6,118 nt of DNA from Betaproteobacteria bacterium (GTDB lineage Bacteria > Pseudomonadota > Gammaproteobacteria > Burkholderiales > Casimicrobiaceae): NCBI GenBank assembly GCA_005888955.1, contig VBCS01000027.1, positions 1 through 6,118 on the forward strand. Direction: 5' to 3'. Below the pieces are notes generated by a model. It saw only the letters and a program-made list of their open reading frames with translations, was not told where the DNA came from and ran no database searches. Made by a program: the position numbers and the translations under genes. This document shows, piece by piece, positions 1-5,520 of the stretch (its first letter is position 1; each line of letters opens with the position of its first letter).

Positions 1-431
1 GGTGCCAGGCCGACGAGCTTCAGCAGCTCGGCGATACGCTCGCGATGCCGGCCCAGTGCCAATCGGTGCAGCGCCAGCGGCTCGCCGAGCATCTGGCGCA
101 CCGTCATGCGCGGGTTGAGCGACGTGTACGGATCCTGAAAAATGATCTGCAGCGCGCGCCGTCGGGCGCGCAGCTCGGTCGGGTCGAGTGCGAGAAGATC
201 GCGGCCTTCGAAGTCGATCGCACCCGAGGTCGGCTCGATCAGGCGCAGGATCAAGCGCCCCGTCGTCGATTTGCCGCAGCCTGATTCGCCGACCAGCGCC
301 AGCGTCTCGCCTTCGCCAACTTCGAAGTCGATGCCGTCCACCGCGCGCACGGCACCGCTGCGGCGGCCGAGGATACCTCTCCTTACGGGAAAGTATTTGA
401 CCAGCTTCGCGACGCGAAGCAGCGGCTTCAC
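1..431 (-). CDS. DppF-type peptide ABC transporter ATP-binding protein, N-terminal part (cut by window edge)
   Basis: ATPase subunit of a dipeptide/oligopeptide (DppF/OppF-type) ABC importer, acting on the cytoplasmic face of the inner membrane. I translated it by hand because the frame runs off the left edge; 143 full codons are visible. It begins MKPLLRVAKLVKYFPVRRG, typical of DppF. Walker A GESGCGKST is at residues 48-56 and the Q-loop IIFQDPYTSLNP at 96-107; Q99 is the Q-loop glutamine. The ABC signature, Walker B and C-terminal oligopeptide region lie outside the window. The GTG start (431-429) overlaps the TGA of the upstream DppD-type gene in a 4-base GTGA, which implies translational coupling; no clear Shine-Dalgarno is visible. 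A perfect 7-bp inverted repeat lies just inside the coding region (404-420). The family is clear; the substrate (dipeptides, longer peptides, glutathione) cannot be told from sequence. Confidence 0.93.
   Translation of the reverse strand, partial: MKPLLRVAKLVKYFPVRRGILGRRSGAVRAVDGIDFEVGEGETLALVGESGCGKSTTGRLILRLIEPTSGAIDFEGRDLLALDPTELRARRRALQIIFQDPYTSLNPRMTVRQMLGEPLALHRLALGRHRERIAELLKLVGLA
404..420 (-). other. Perfect 7-bp inverted repeat just inside the dppF-like start
   Basis: GCTTCGC and GCGAAGC flank a 3-base centre, so the mRNA could form a tight hairpin starting 9 bases after the GTG start codon. It encodes LLRVAKL, so it may simply reflect codon choice. If real, it could lower initiation of the second ATPase or make it depend on ribosomes arriving from the upstream gene. 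The symmetry is seen directly; the role is inference. Confidence 0.35.
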
Positions 432-1504
432 GCCGGCACCAGCACATCGGCATCGAGCGGCGCGCGCCAGCATGCGCTCACGTGTGCATCGCCTTGCACC
501 AGGAGCGGCGGATCCTCCTGCCGGCAGCGGTCGATGGCGAACGGGCAGCGCGGATGAAAGCGGCAGCCGGGCACGGGATCCAGCGGATTGGGCACGAGGC
601 CTTCGATCGCGGGCAGCCTTTCCTGCTCGAGATCGAGCCGTGGAATCGATCCGAGCAGGCCGACGGTGTAGGGATGCTGCGGCTGCGCGAACAGCGCCTC
701 GGCACTCGCGTGCTCGACGATGCGGCCGGCGTACATGACCGCTACCTCGTCGGCGAGCTCGGCGACGATGCCCAGATCGTGGGTGATCAGGATGATCGCC
801 GTGCCCGTTTCCTCGCGCAGCATGCGCATCAGGTCGAGGATCTGCGCCTGGATCGTCACGTCGAGCGCGGTGGTCGGCTCGTCGGCGATAAGAAGGTCGG
901 GCTCGCAAGCGAGCGCCATCGCGATCATGACCCGCTGACGCATGCCGCCGGAGAGCCGGTGCGGATAGTCGTCGAAGCGCCGTTCGGGCGATGGGATGTG
1001 CACGCGGCGCAGCATCTCGATCGTTCGTTCCTTTGCAGCCGCGCGCGACAGCGGGCGATGGCGCAGTATGCCTTCGGCGATCTGTTCGCCGACAGTGAAC
1101 GCGGGGTTGAGCGAAGTCATCGGCTCCTGGAAGATCATTGACAATCGGTCACCGCGAAGCTCGCGCATCTCGGCTGGCGAAAGCTGCGTGAGGTCGACAC
1201 CCTCGAAGCGTATCTCGCCGTTGACGCGTCCCGGTGGCGTGGCGATGAGTCCCATGATCGACAGCGCAGTAACGCTCTTGCCGCAGCCGGATTCGCCGAC
1301 GATGCATAACGTGCGGCCGGCGTCGAGCGTGAAGCTCACGCCGTCGACCGCGAAGAGCTCGCCAGCTTCGACCGCGAACGACGTCTTGAGGTCGCGTACC
1401 TCGAGCAGCGCGCATTGGTGTACCCCCACGCTTGCGGCTGCCGCCGCGGCGCTGCCCCCCGAGGGGGTGCAGTTCGCGCCTTGGGACGGCCCTGCGGCGC
1501 TCAT
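428..1504 (-). CDS. DppD-type peptide ABC transporter ATP-binding protein with repeat-derived N-terminus
   Basis: ATPase subunit of a dipeptide/oligopeptide importer (DppD/OppD-type), pairing with the DppF-type protein encoded immediately downstream. With the ATG at 1504 it has 358 residues. Walker A GESGCGKS is at 70-77, Q-loop IFQEPMTSLNP at 124-134, signature LSGGMRQR at 184-191, Walker B LLIADEPTTALD at 204-215, and H-loop histidine at 242. The C-terminal oligopeptide-transporter region has HPYTVGLLGSIPRL (277-290) and cysteines 314, 320, 327 and 345; equivalent cysteines in some homologues hold a 4Fe-4S cluster. The chosen start overlaps the upstream DUF1028 stop in ATGA. Residues 1 to about 27 have no counterpart in canonical DppD, which usually begins directly with M-x-LLEVRDL; they are encoded by a dispersed-type repeat. 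An in-frame GTG at 1429 would give 333 residues, nearer the family norm of about 325-330. Function is secure; the start is not. Confidence 0.94.
   Translation of the reverse strand: MSAAGPSQGANCTPSGGSAAAAAASVGVHQCALLEVRDLKTSFAVEAGELFAVDGVSFTLDAGRTLCIVGESGCGKSVTALSIMGLIATPPGRVNGEIRFEGVDLTQLSPAEMRELRGDRLSMIFQEPMTSLNPAFTVGEQIAEGILRHRPLSRAAAKERTIEMLRRVHIPSPERRFDDYPHRLSGGMRQRVMIAMALACEPDLLIADEPTTALDVTIQAQILDLMRMLREETGTAIILITHDLGIVAELADEVAVMYAGRIVEHASAEALFAQPQHPYTVGLLGSIPRLDLEQERLPAIEGLVPNPLDPVPGCRFHPRCPFAIDRCRQEDPPLLVQGDAHVSACWRAPLDADVLVPA
1423..1504 (-). repeat. Betaproteobacterial-type palindromic intergenic repeat, captured in coding sequence
   Basis: An 82-base block between the end of the DUF1028 gene and the conserved DppD core. 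It has a CCCCC/GGGGG hairpin (1456-1460 with 1463-1467) extended by CTG/CAG (1452-1454 with 1470-1472), and GCC-rich sequence ending in a run of five C at 1423-1427. On the minus strand it reads from ATGAGCGCC, through a GGGCCGTCCCAAGG segment, to GTGGGGG. I recognise this layout from memory as a dispersed repeat common in Comamonadaceae and related Burkholderiales, usually between genes. Only one copy is in the window, so its repeat status rests on recall; the boundaries are approximate. Confidence 0.6.
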
Positions 1505-2220
1505 CGCTCTGGATGAACGCGTTCGGCCTGGAAGCGCTGGATCTCCGCTTCGATCGTGGCCCGATCGGTGATGCCCGCCGGCCGGTCGCGGCCGGGAAGG
1601 CATGCCACGAATGGCTGGAAGCGCTCGAGGCTTTTGACGTACAAACGATCGAGCTCGGCGAGTGGATCGGCATGATCATCGACGCGCAGATCGAGCGCCG
1701 GATACGCCTCGGTCGTGCAGATCAGCAGCGCTGCGGCCTGCTTGCCGCGCTTGTCGCCGCCGGCGGCTTCGCCGGCCTGCATTGCCGCGATCATTCGCTC
1801 GGCGAAGGGCCGCTCGCGTGCGGCATCGTAGACCTCTGCGGTCCGTTCGATCACCTGCGGACCGGAAAGCATGTTGCCCGCGACGGAGAAGCCCTCGCCG
1901 ATCACGTGACCGCACCAGTCGATGCATTCGGCGCCGGTGTGCGCCGCGATCTTGCCTTCCGCGTCGATCAGATGCACCTGGCGATGCTCGCGACCCGCAT
2001 CGGCGAGGATGAGCGAGCGCACGACTTCGGCCGGCGCGATTCCTTGCGCCAGCCACGCCAGGCCGCGCGGGCCGTACAGCGGATTGACCAGCGCCTGTGT
2101 CGACAGCGCACCGATGCCGCTGTGCGCATGCGGACAAAGGGCGCCGACCGCGAAGAAGCGGCTCGCGACGATCACGCCCAGAGCGCCCGACGCATCTCGA
2201 GCGACGATCGACCAAGTCAT
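1501..2220 (-). CDS. DUF1028 family protein, Ntn-hydrolase-like
   Basis: A 239-residue cytoplasmic protein (no signal peptide or membrane segment) of the DUF1028 family, placed in the Ntn-hydrolase fold group. Family hallmarks visible are MTWSIVARD at 1-9, ASRFFAVGA at 19-27, NPLYGPRGL at 46-54, GREHRQV at 76-82, HTGAECIDW at 94-102, GEGFSVAGNML at 108-118, GGDKRGKQAAALL at 154-166 and DLRVDDH at 177-183. Thr2 would be exposed by methionine removal and could be the N-terminal nucleophile, but that is inference; the substrate is unknown. The last codons overlap the DppD-type start in ATGA, so it is co-translated with the importer ATPases. This fits hydrolysis of an amide or peptide-like compound brought in by that transporter. 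The ATG at 2220 is chosen because the family motif begins exactly there. Only a weak GGA-type ribosome site precedes it. Length and motifs look intact. Confidence 0.9.
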   Translation of the reverse strand: MTWSIVARDASGALGVIVASRFFAVGALCPHAHSGIGALSTQALVNPLYGPRGLAWLAQGIAPAEVVRSLILADAGREHRQVHLIDAEGKIAAHTGAECIDWCGHVIGEGFSVAGNMLSGPQVIERTAEVYDAARERPFAERMIAAMQAGEAAGGDKRGKQAAALLICTTEAYPALDLRVDDHADPLAELDRLYVKSLERFQPFVACLPGRDRPAGITDRATIEAEIQRFQAERVHPER

Positions 2221-2244
2221 GCGGCTATCCGTTCCCGGGCCGCC

Positions 2245-2273
2245 ATTGTGGGATGTCGGGCAGCGAATGGCAA
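2245..2273 (-). promoter_or_regulatory. Candidate sigma-70 promoter for the DUF1028-dppDF unit
   Basis: In the 78-base gap between the membrane-protein gene and the DUF1028 gene, the minus strand reads TTGCCA (2273-2268; 5 of 6 match to TTGACA), a 17-base spacer, then CACAAT (2250-2245; 4 of 6 match to TATAAT). Transcription would start near 2238, leaving a leader of about 18 bases before the ATG at 2220. This would let the transporter unit be expressed separately from the upstream genes. The match is moderate, the region is short, and no operator is apparent. Confidence 0.35.
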
Positions 2274-2298
2274 TCCGGAGCTTCTCGAGCAGCGGCTC

Positions 2299-4779
2299 CT
2301 AGCGATAGGCTACCGCCGCCAGCGCGTACAGGAGGAGCGCAACCAGCACGACGGTGCCGAACCCGACGTGAATCGCCAACAACGTGGCGACAATCGCCGC
2401 GACGACCGAGGCACAGGCGTTGATGCCCCACGCCCAGGGAACGAGCGGCCGGGTGCGGCCGGCGACGCGGGCGAGTCCCAGTGGAAACGGCATGCCCATC
2501 GCGAACGCGAGCGGCGCGATGAGCCCGATCGAGATCATGATCTTGAATCCGTCGGGCAGCGGCATGAGCTCCCTGAACAGCGCGGCGAGGACGATGAGAT
2601 AGAGCGACGCCAGGACCGCGATGCCGGCGATCGGCCGTGCTACGGGCCATGCGAGCGAGGCGCCGCTGACGGCAGCCGCGCGACCGGAGTAGCGACTTCC
2701 CAGACCGGCAAAGACCAGAAACGCGCAGAGCACGACCGCGACCGCGTAGAGCGGATGGCTCAGGAACAACAGAAACTTCTGGATGAATGCGATCTCGATG
2801 AACATGAACGCGAATCCGATCGCCGTGAAGTAAGCGGCGATACGCAGTCGCGACCATCCTGCCTGATCGCGTTGGCCCGCGCCGCGTGCCCTGATCCACA
2901 GCGGCAGCAGGATCAACACGACGCTCGCGACGACTGCCTGAATCAGAGTCGCGACGAGCACCGGGTAGCCCCATTCGAGCAAGGGCAGGCCGCCTTGCTC
3001 CTTCAGCGCCAGCAGCTCCGGCAGCGTGCGCCACTTGAAAAAATGGAAGAAGTAAGGTTTGTCGTCGGTCGCTGGAACGATGTCGAACTTGTAGCGATCG
3101 AAGAACGCCTGCCGTTCGGGGCCGAGCAGCGCTACCGCGCCGTCGTGGAAATAGGGCTCCGGCAGTACGTTGTAGCGGTTGGTTTCGGCGGCGTCGATGC
3201 CGGGGTAGTACGCGACGTCGAAGGAGCGCGCGCGGCAGAAATCCTTCAGCGCCGCGATCTCTCCCGGAGTGAACGCGCCGTTCTTCACGACGAGCGTCGC
3301 GGTCTTCCAGCCGCGGATCAGCGCGAGCTGCTGCGCCGGCCGCGCGACGCCGCGTTTTTCCAGCGTCACGACCGCGGTGGCGAAAAGCTTGAGGACATCC
3401 CGGGGCGGCAGGTTTACCCAGCGCGTGATCGCGAGCAGGCCGCCGGTGTCGAGATGGCCCACGTATTCGTCGAACGCCTCGACGGTGTAAAGATAGCTCT
3501 CCGAGAGCGCATGCAGCCCGGCGGATGAAGCGCCGAAGGCGTCGAGCAGCGCGACCTGAATCAGGTTGTAACGATTGCCGTGTCCCGCGACGTAGCCGCG
3601 CGCCTCGCCGATGTGAACGCGCACCGAGGGGGCGCTGTACGGCTTGCCGGAATAATCGGCGAACTGACGCTCCACGAGATCGAGCACTTGGGGATTGAGC
3701 TCTACCGCATCGATCGCGCTCGCCCGGTGATAAATCGCCTGGAGAACATCGGCGCCCGCACCGGCGCCGAGCACGAGCACGCGCGGCCGATCGAGCAGGT
3801 GATACGGAAGCGCGGAGGTAAGATAATCGAGATATTCGAGCGGCTCGATGCGGCCGTCGTAGCGCGTGAGCGCGGTCGGCCCGTCGCCGTCGGCGAAAAC
3901 GCCCAGTTGCAGCGGTGGCTCCATCGGGGCGTTGAGGCTCAGGCCCGGTGCGTGCCGGAACGGTATCGACGGGCTCTCGACTACGTCGACCAGGCCGATC
4001 GGACTCGAACGTTCCGCAACGACCTTCGTTCCGCTGATCGAGAGCGTCTGGCTCAGGTCCTTGTATTCCGAGGGGCGCAAGCGGGTCCAGTCTGCCGGCA
4101 AACCGAAAGGAAGAAGCAAGGCAACGCCCAGCACTGCCGCCGGCAGCCATCGCGGCTCTCCTCGGCTGCGGAACCCCGCCACCGCGGCGGCGGCGAGCCC
4201 GAGCGCGCCGATCCATTGCAGCGCGCCGGAGGGCGTGGTCGCGAACAGCGCGATCAGGATGCTTAAGGCTCCGGCGCCGGCGCCGAGGATGTCGAAGCTG
4301 TAAATCCGGTGCGGCTGATCGGCAAAGCGCGCAAAGGTCAGGCAGATCGAGGTCGCGGCGCAGAAGAAGGGAACGAACAGCAACGCATAGATGACGAGGA
4401 GCCGCAGCGGTTGCCGCGGATCCCAGAGCATTTCCAGAGGATCGAACGCGACGCGCTGCGCGAGCAGGAAACCGGCGACCGCCGTGATGCCGAAGAGCGT
4501 GGCGGCGGCGCTGAAGACGACCTCGTAGCGCCGGAGCAGAAAGCGCTGTGCCAGCGCGACAAAGGTTCCCGCCGCGCCGTAACCCAGCATCGCGACACTG
4601 ATCATCATGTAAGCAAAGTGATGCCACAGGATGATGGAGAACAGGCGCATCAGCAGGATCTCGTAACCGAGCGCGGCTGCGGAGAGCAGCGCGATGGCGG
4701 CGAGCGGAGGCGAGGTCATGCGCCATCCGCCTGCGTGGCGGGAGACCGGTCGGGCTGAGGGCCTTGCGTCGGCGGACAT
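2299..4779 (-). CDS. Polytopic membrane protein with spermidine-synthase/SAM-methyltransferase-like domain
   Basis: An 826-residue fusion of two membrane bundles around a soluble Rossmann domain, of the type often annotated 'spermidine synthase' or 'SAM-dependent methyltransferase'. Hydrophobic segments lie near 25-45, 55-78, 87-108, 127-150, 163-182, 186-203 and 209-225, then 603-629, 647-669, 676-695, 714-735, 745-768 and 785-824. The soluble part (about 230-600) has the nucleotide motif VLVLGAGAGADVLQA (334-348), the acidic E360 ending strand 2, LLDAFGASSAGLHALSESYLYT (411-432) and TDDKPYFFHFF (571-581), a motif I associate with this fusion family. The spermidine-synthase pattern VDSxDPxGP is not kept, so aminopropyl transfer is doubtful; the substrate is unknown. 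The start is uncertain: ATG 4779 gives an Arg/Ser-rich 20-residue lead, while ATG 4719 (residue 21) begins just before the first membrane segment and has a purine-rich GGCGGATGG upstream. It lies 25 bases after the pcm-like gene and ends in TAG. Confidence 0.88.
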   Translation of the reverse strand: MSADARPSARPVSRHAGGWRMTSPPLAAIALLSAAALGYEILLMRLFSIILWHHFAYMMISVAMLGYGAAGTFVALAQRFLLRRYEVVFSAAATLFGITAVAGFLLAQRVAFDPLEMLWDPRQPLRLLVIYALLFVPFFCAATSICLTFARFADQPHRIYSFDILGAGAGALSILIALFATTPSGALQWIGALGLAAAAVAGFRSRGEPRWLPAAVLGVALLLPFGLPADWTRLRPSEYKDLSQTLSISGTKVVAERSSPIGLVDVVESPSIPFRHAPGLSLNAPMEPPLQLGVFADGDGPTALTRYDGRIEPLEYLDYLTSALPYHLLDRPRVLVLGAGAGADVLQAIYHRASAIDAVELNPQVLDLVERQFADYSGKPYSAPSVRVHIGEARGYVAGHGNRYNLIQVALLDAFGASSAGLHALSESYLYTVEAFDEYVGHLDTGGLLAITRWVNLPPRDVLKLFATAVVTLEKRGVARPAQQLALIRGWKTATLVVKNGAFTPGEIAALKDFCRARSFDVAYYPGIDAAETNRYNVLPEPYFHDGAVALLGPERQAFFDRYKFDIVPATDDKPYFFHFFKWRTLPELLALKEQGGLPLLEWGYPVLVATLIQAVVASVVLILLPLWIRARGAGQRDQAGWSRLRIAAYFTAIGFAFMFIEIAFIQKFLLFLSHPLYAVAVVLCAFLVFAGLGSRYSGRAAAVSGASLAWPVARPIAGIAVLASLYLIVLAALFRELMPLPDGFKIMISIGLIAPLAFAMGMPFPLGLARVAGRTRPLVPWAWGINACASVVAAIVATLLAIHVGFGTVVLVALLLYALAAVAYR

Positions 4780-4804
4780 TTGTTCGACGCGAGACTAGGA
4801 AACC

Positions 4805-5494
4805 TCAGTGCCGGCCGGTCAGCGGCACGAATTGCACCGGCAGAATCTGTCGCGTCGACACGGTCCCGTCGCGGTTCTTTTCGACCAGAATCAGCTGCTG
4901 GGTCAGAAAGGCCGCTCCAACGGGGATCACCATCCTGCCGCCGGGCTTGAGTTGCTGGATCAGCGGCGGCGGAATCCGGCCCGCGGCGGCGGTCACGATG
5001 ATCGAATCAAAAGGCCCGCAGTCTTCCCAGCCATAAAAGCCGTCGCCCTGCTTCGTGCGTACCCGCGAGTAGCCGATCGTGCACACCTTCTGCGCGACCT
5101 CGGCGAGAATCGCCGCCTGGTAACCGGAGCCGGTTCCGACTTCGAGCACCGCGTGCTGCGGCTCGACGCGCATGAGGTCCGTCATCAGCGCGACGATATA
5201 CGGCTGCGATATCGTCTGCCCGTGACCGATGGGCAGGGGACGGTTGGCGTAGGCGACGCGCTCCTGCTCGGCTGGCACGAACTGATGCCGTGGCACTCTG
5301 CCCATTGCGGACATGACGCGCTCGTCGAACGCGGGCTTGCCGGTCTCGATGGCGGTCTCTCGCGCCAACGCCGAAATCTCCGCCATCATTTGCCGGCGCT
5401 GGGCGGCAAATTCGTCCTCGGCGCGCGCCGGCAGCACGGCGCCGGCCGCGAAGAGCATCAGGAGCAAACACCCGGTGCGCAATCGGCGGGTCAA
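4805..5494 (-). CDS. pcm: Exported protein-L-isoaspartate O-methyltransferase homologue with internal deletion
   Basis: Pcm enzymes methylate L-isoaspartyl residues in damaged proteins using SAM. From TTG at 5494 the product has 229 residues. Residues 1-25 form a signal peptide: basic MTRRLR, hydrophobic LLLMLFAAGAVL, cleavage likely after PARA. The mature part has HQFVPAE (70-76), GHGQTISQPYIVALM (90-104), SAM motif I VLEVGTGSGYQ (116-126), IIVTAAA (165-171) and LKPGGRMVIPVG (182-193). After KVCTI (136-140) the sequence jumps straight to GYSRVRTKQGDG. Homologues have about 17-20 extra residues here, starting with the acidic residue that contacts the SAM ribose. Activity is therefore doubtful. 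No ATG is available in frame: a longer open frame reaches 5638 but overlaps the thiolase end and lacks Pcm similarity. TTG at 5482 is an alternative start. It sits 26 bases after the thiolase stop. Family certain; export likely; function uncertain. Confidence 0.9.
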   Translation of the reverse strand: MTRRLRTGCLLLMLFAAGAVLPARAEDEFAAQRRQMMAEISALARETAIETGKPAFDERVMSAMGRVPRHQFVPAEQERVAYANRPLPIGHGQTISQPYIVALMTDLMRVEPQHAVLEVGTGSGYQAAILAEVAQKVCTIGYSRVRTKQGDGFYGWEDCGPFDSIIVTAAAGRIPPPLIQQLKPGGRMVIPVGAAFLTQQLILVEKNRDGTVSTRQILPVQFVPLTGRH

Positions 5495-5504
5495 CCCATG
5501 CCCA

Positions 5505-5508
5505 TCCT
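5505..5508 (-). promoter_or_regulatory. Candidate ribosome binding site for the TTG start of the pcm-like gene
   Basis: AGGA on the minus strand lies 10 bases before the TTG at 5494, in the 26-base gap after the thiolase stop. Two ATG codons nearer by (5505 and 5499) are out of frame and reach the same TGA within a few codons. This supports TTG as the working start, but the spacing is slightly long. Confidence 0.35.
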
Positions 5509-5520
5509 GAGGCTTGCTGC

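Noticed and set aside
482..1141. 219-codon plus-strand frame opposite the DppD-type gene
   Set aside because: It is antisense to conserved ABC ATPase motifs and has no family features of its own.
1452..1472. C-run/G-run hairpin as a rho-independent terminator
   Set aside because: There is no T-tract on the minus strand after the stem, and the site lies between coupled genes of one unit. It is better explained as part of the dispersed repeat.
2217..2246. Nine-residue leader frame (MAARERIAA) whose TGA overlaps the DUF1028 ATG
   Set aside because: It has no ribosome site, and its ATG overlaps the candidate -10 box, so it would not be on that transcript. Such short overlapping frames are common by chance.
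2277..2299. Possible terminator after the membrane-protein stop (GGAGC/GCTCC stem)
   Set aside because: The stem is only 5 bp with a 13-base loop and no following T-run; too weak to call.
1432..3528. Long plus-strand open frame of 698 codons
   Set aside because: It lies antisense to three well-supported genes, and its product is Arg/Asp/Gln-rich low-complexity sequence without recognisable motifs. It is a GC-rich shadow frame.
2225..4726. 833-codon minus-strand frame overlapping the membrane-protein gene
   Set aside because: It is Arg/Ala-rich with no domains, whereas the alternative frame gives clear membrane segments and a Rossmann motif. It is a shadow frame.
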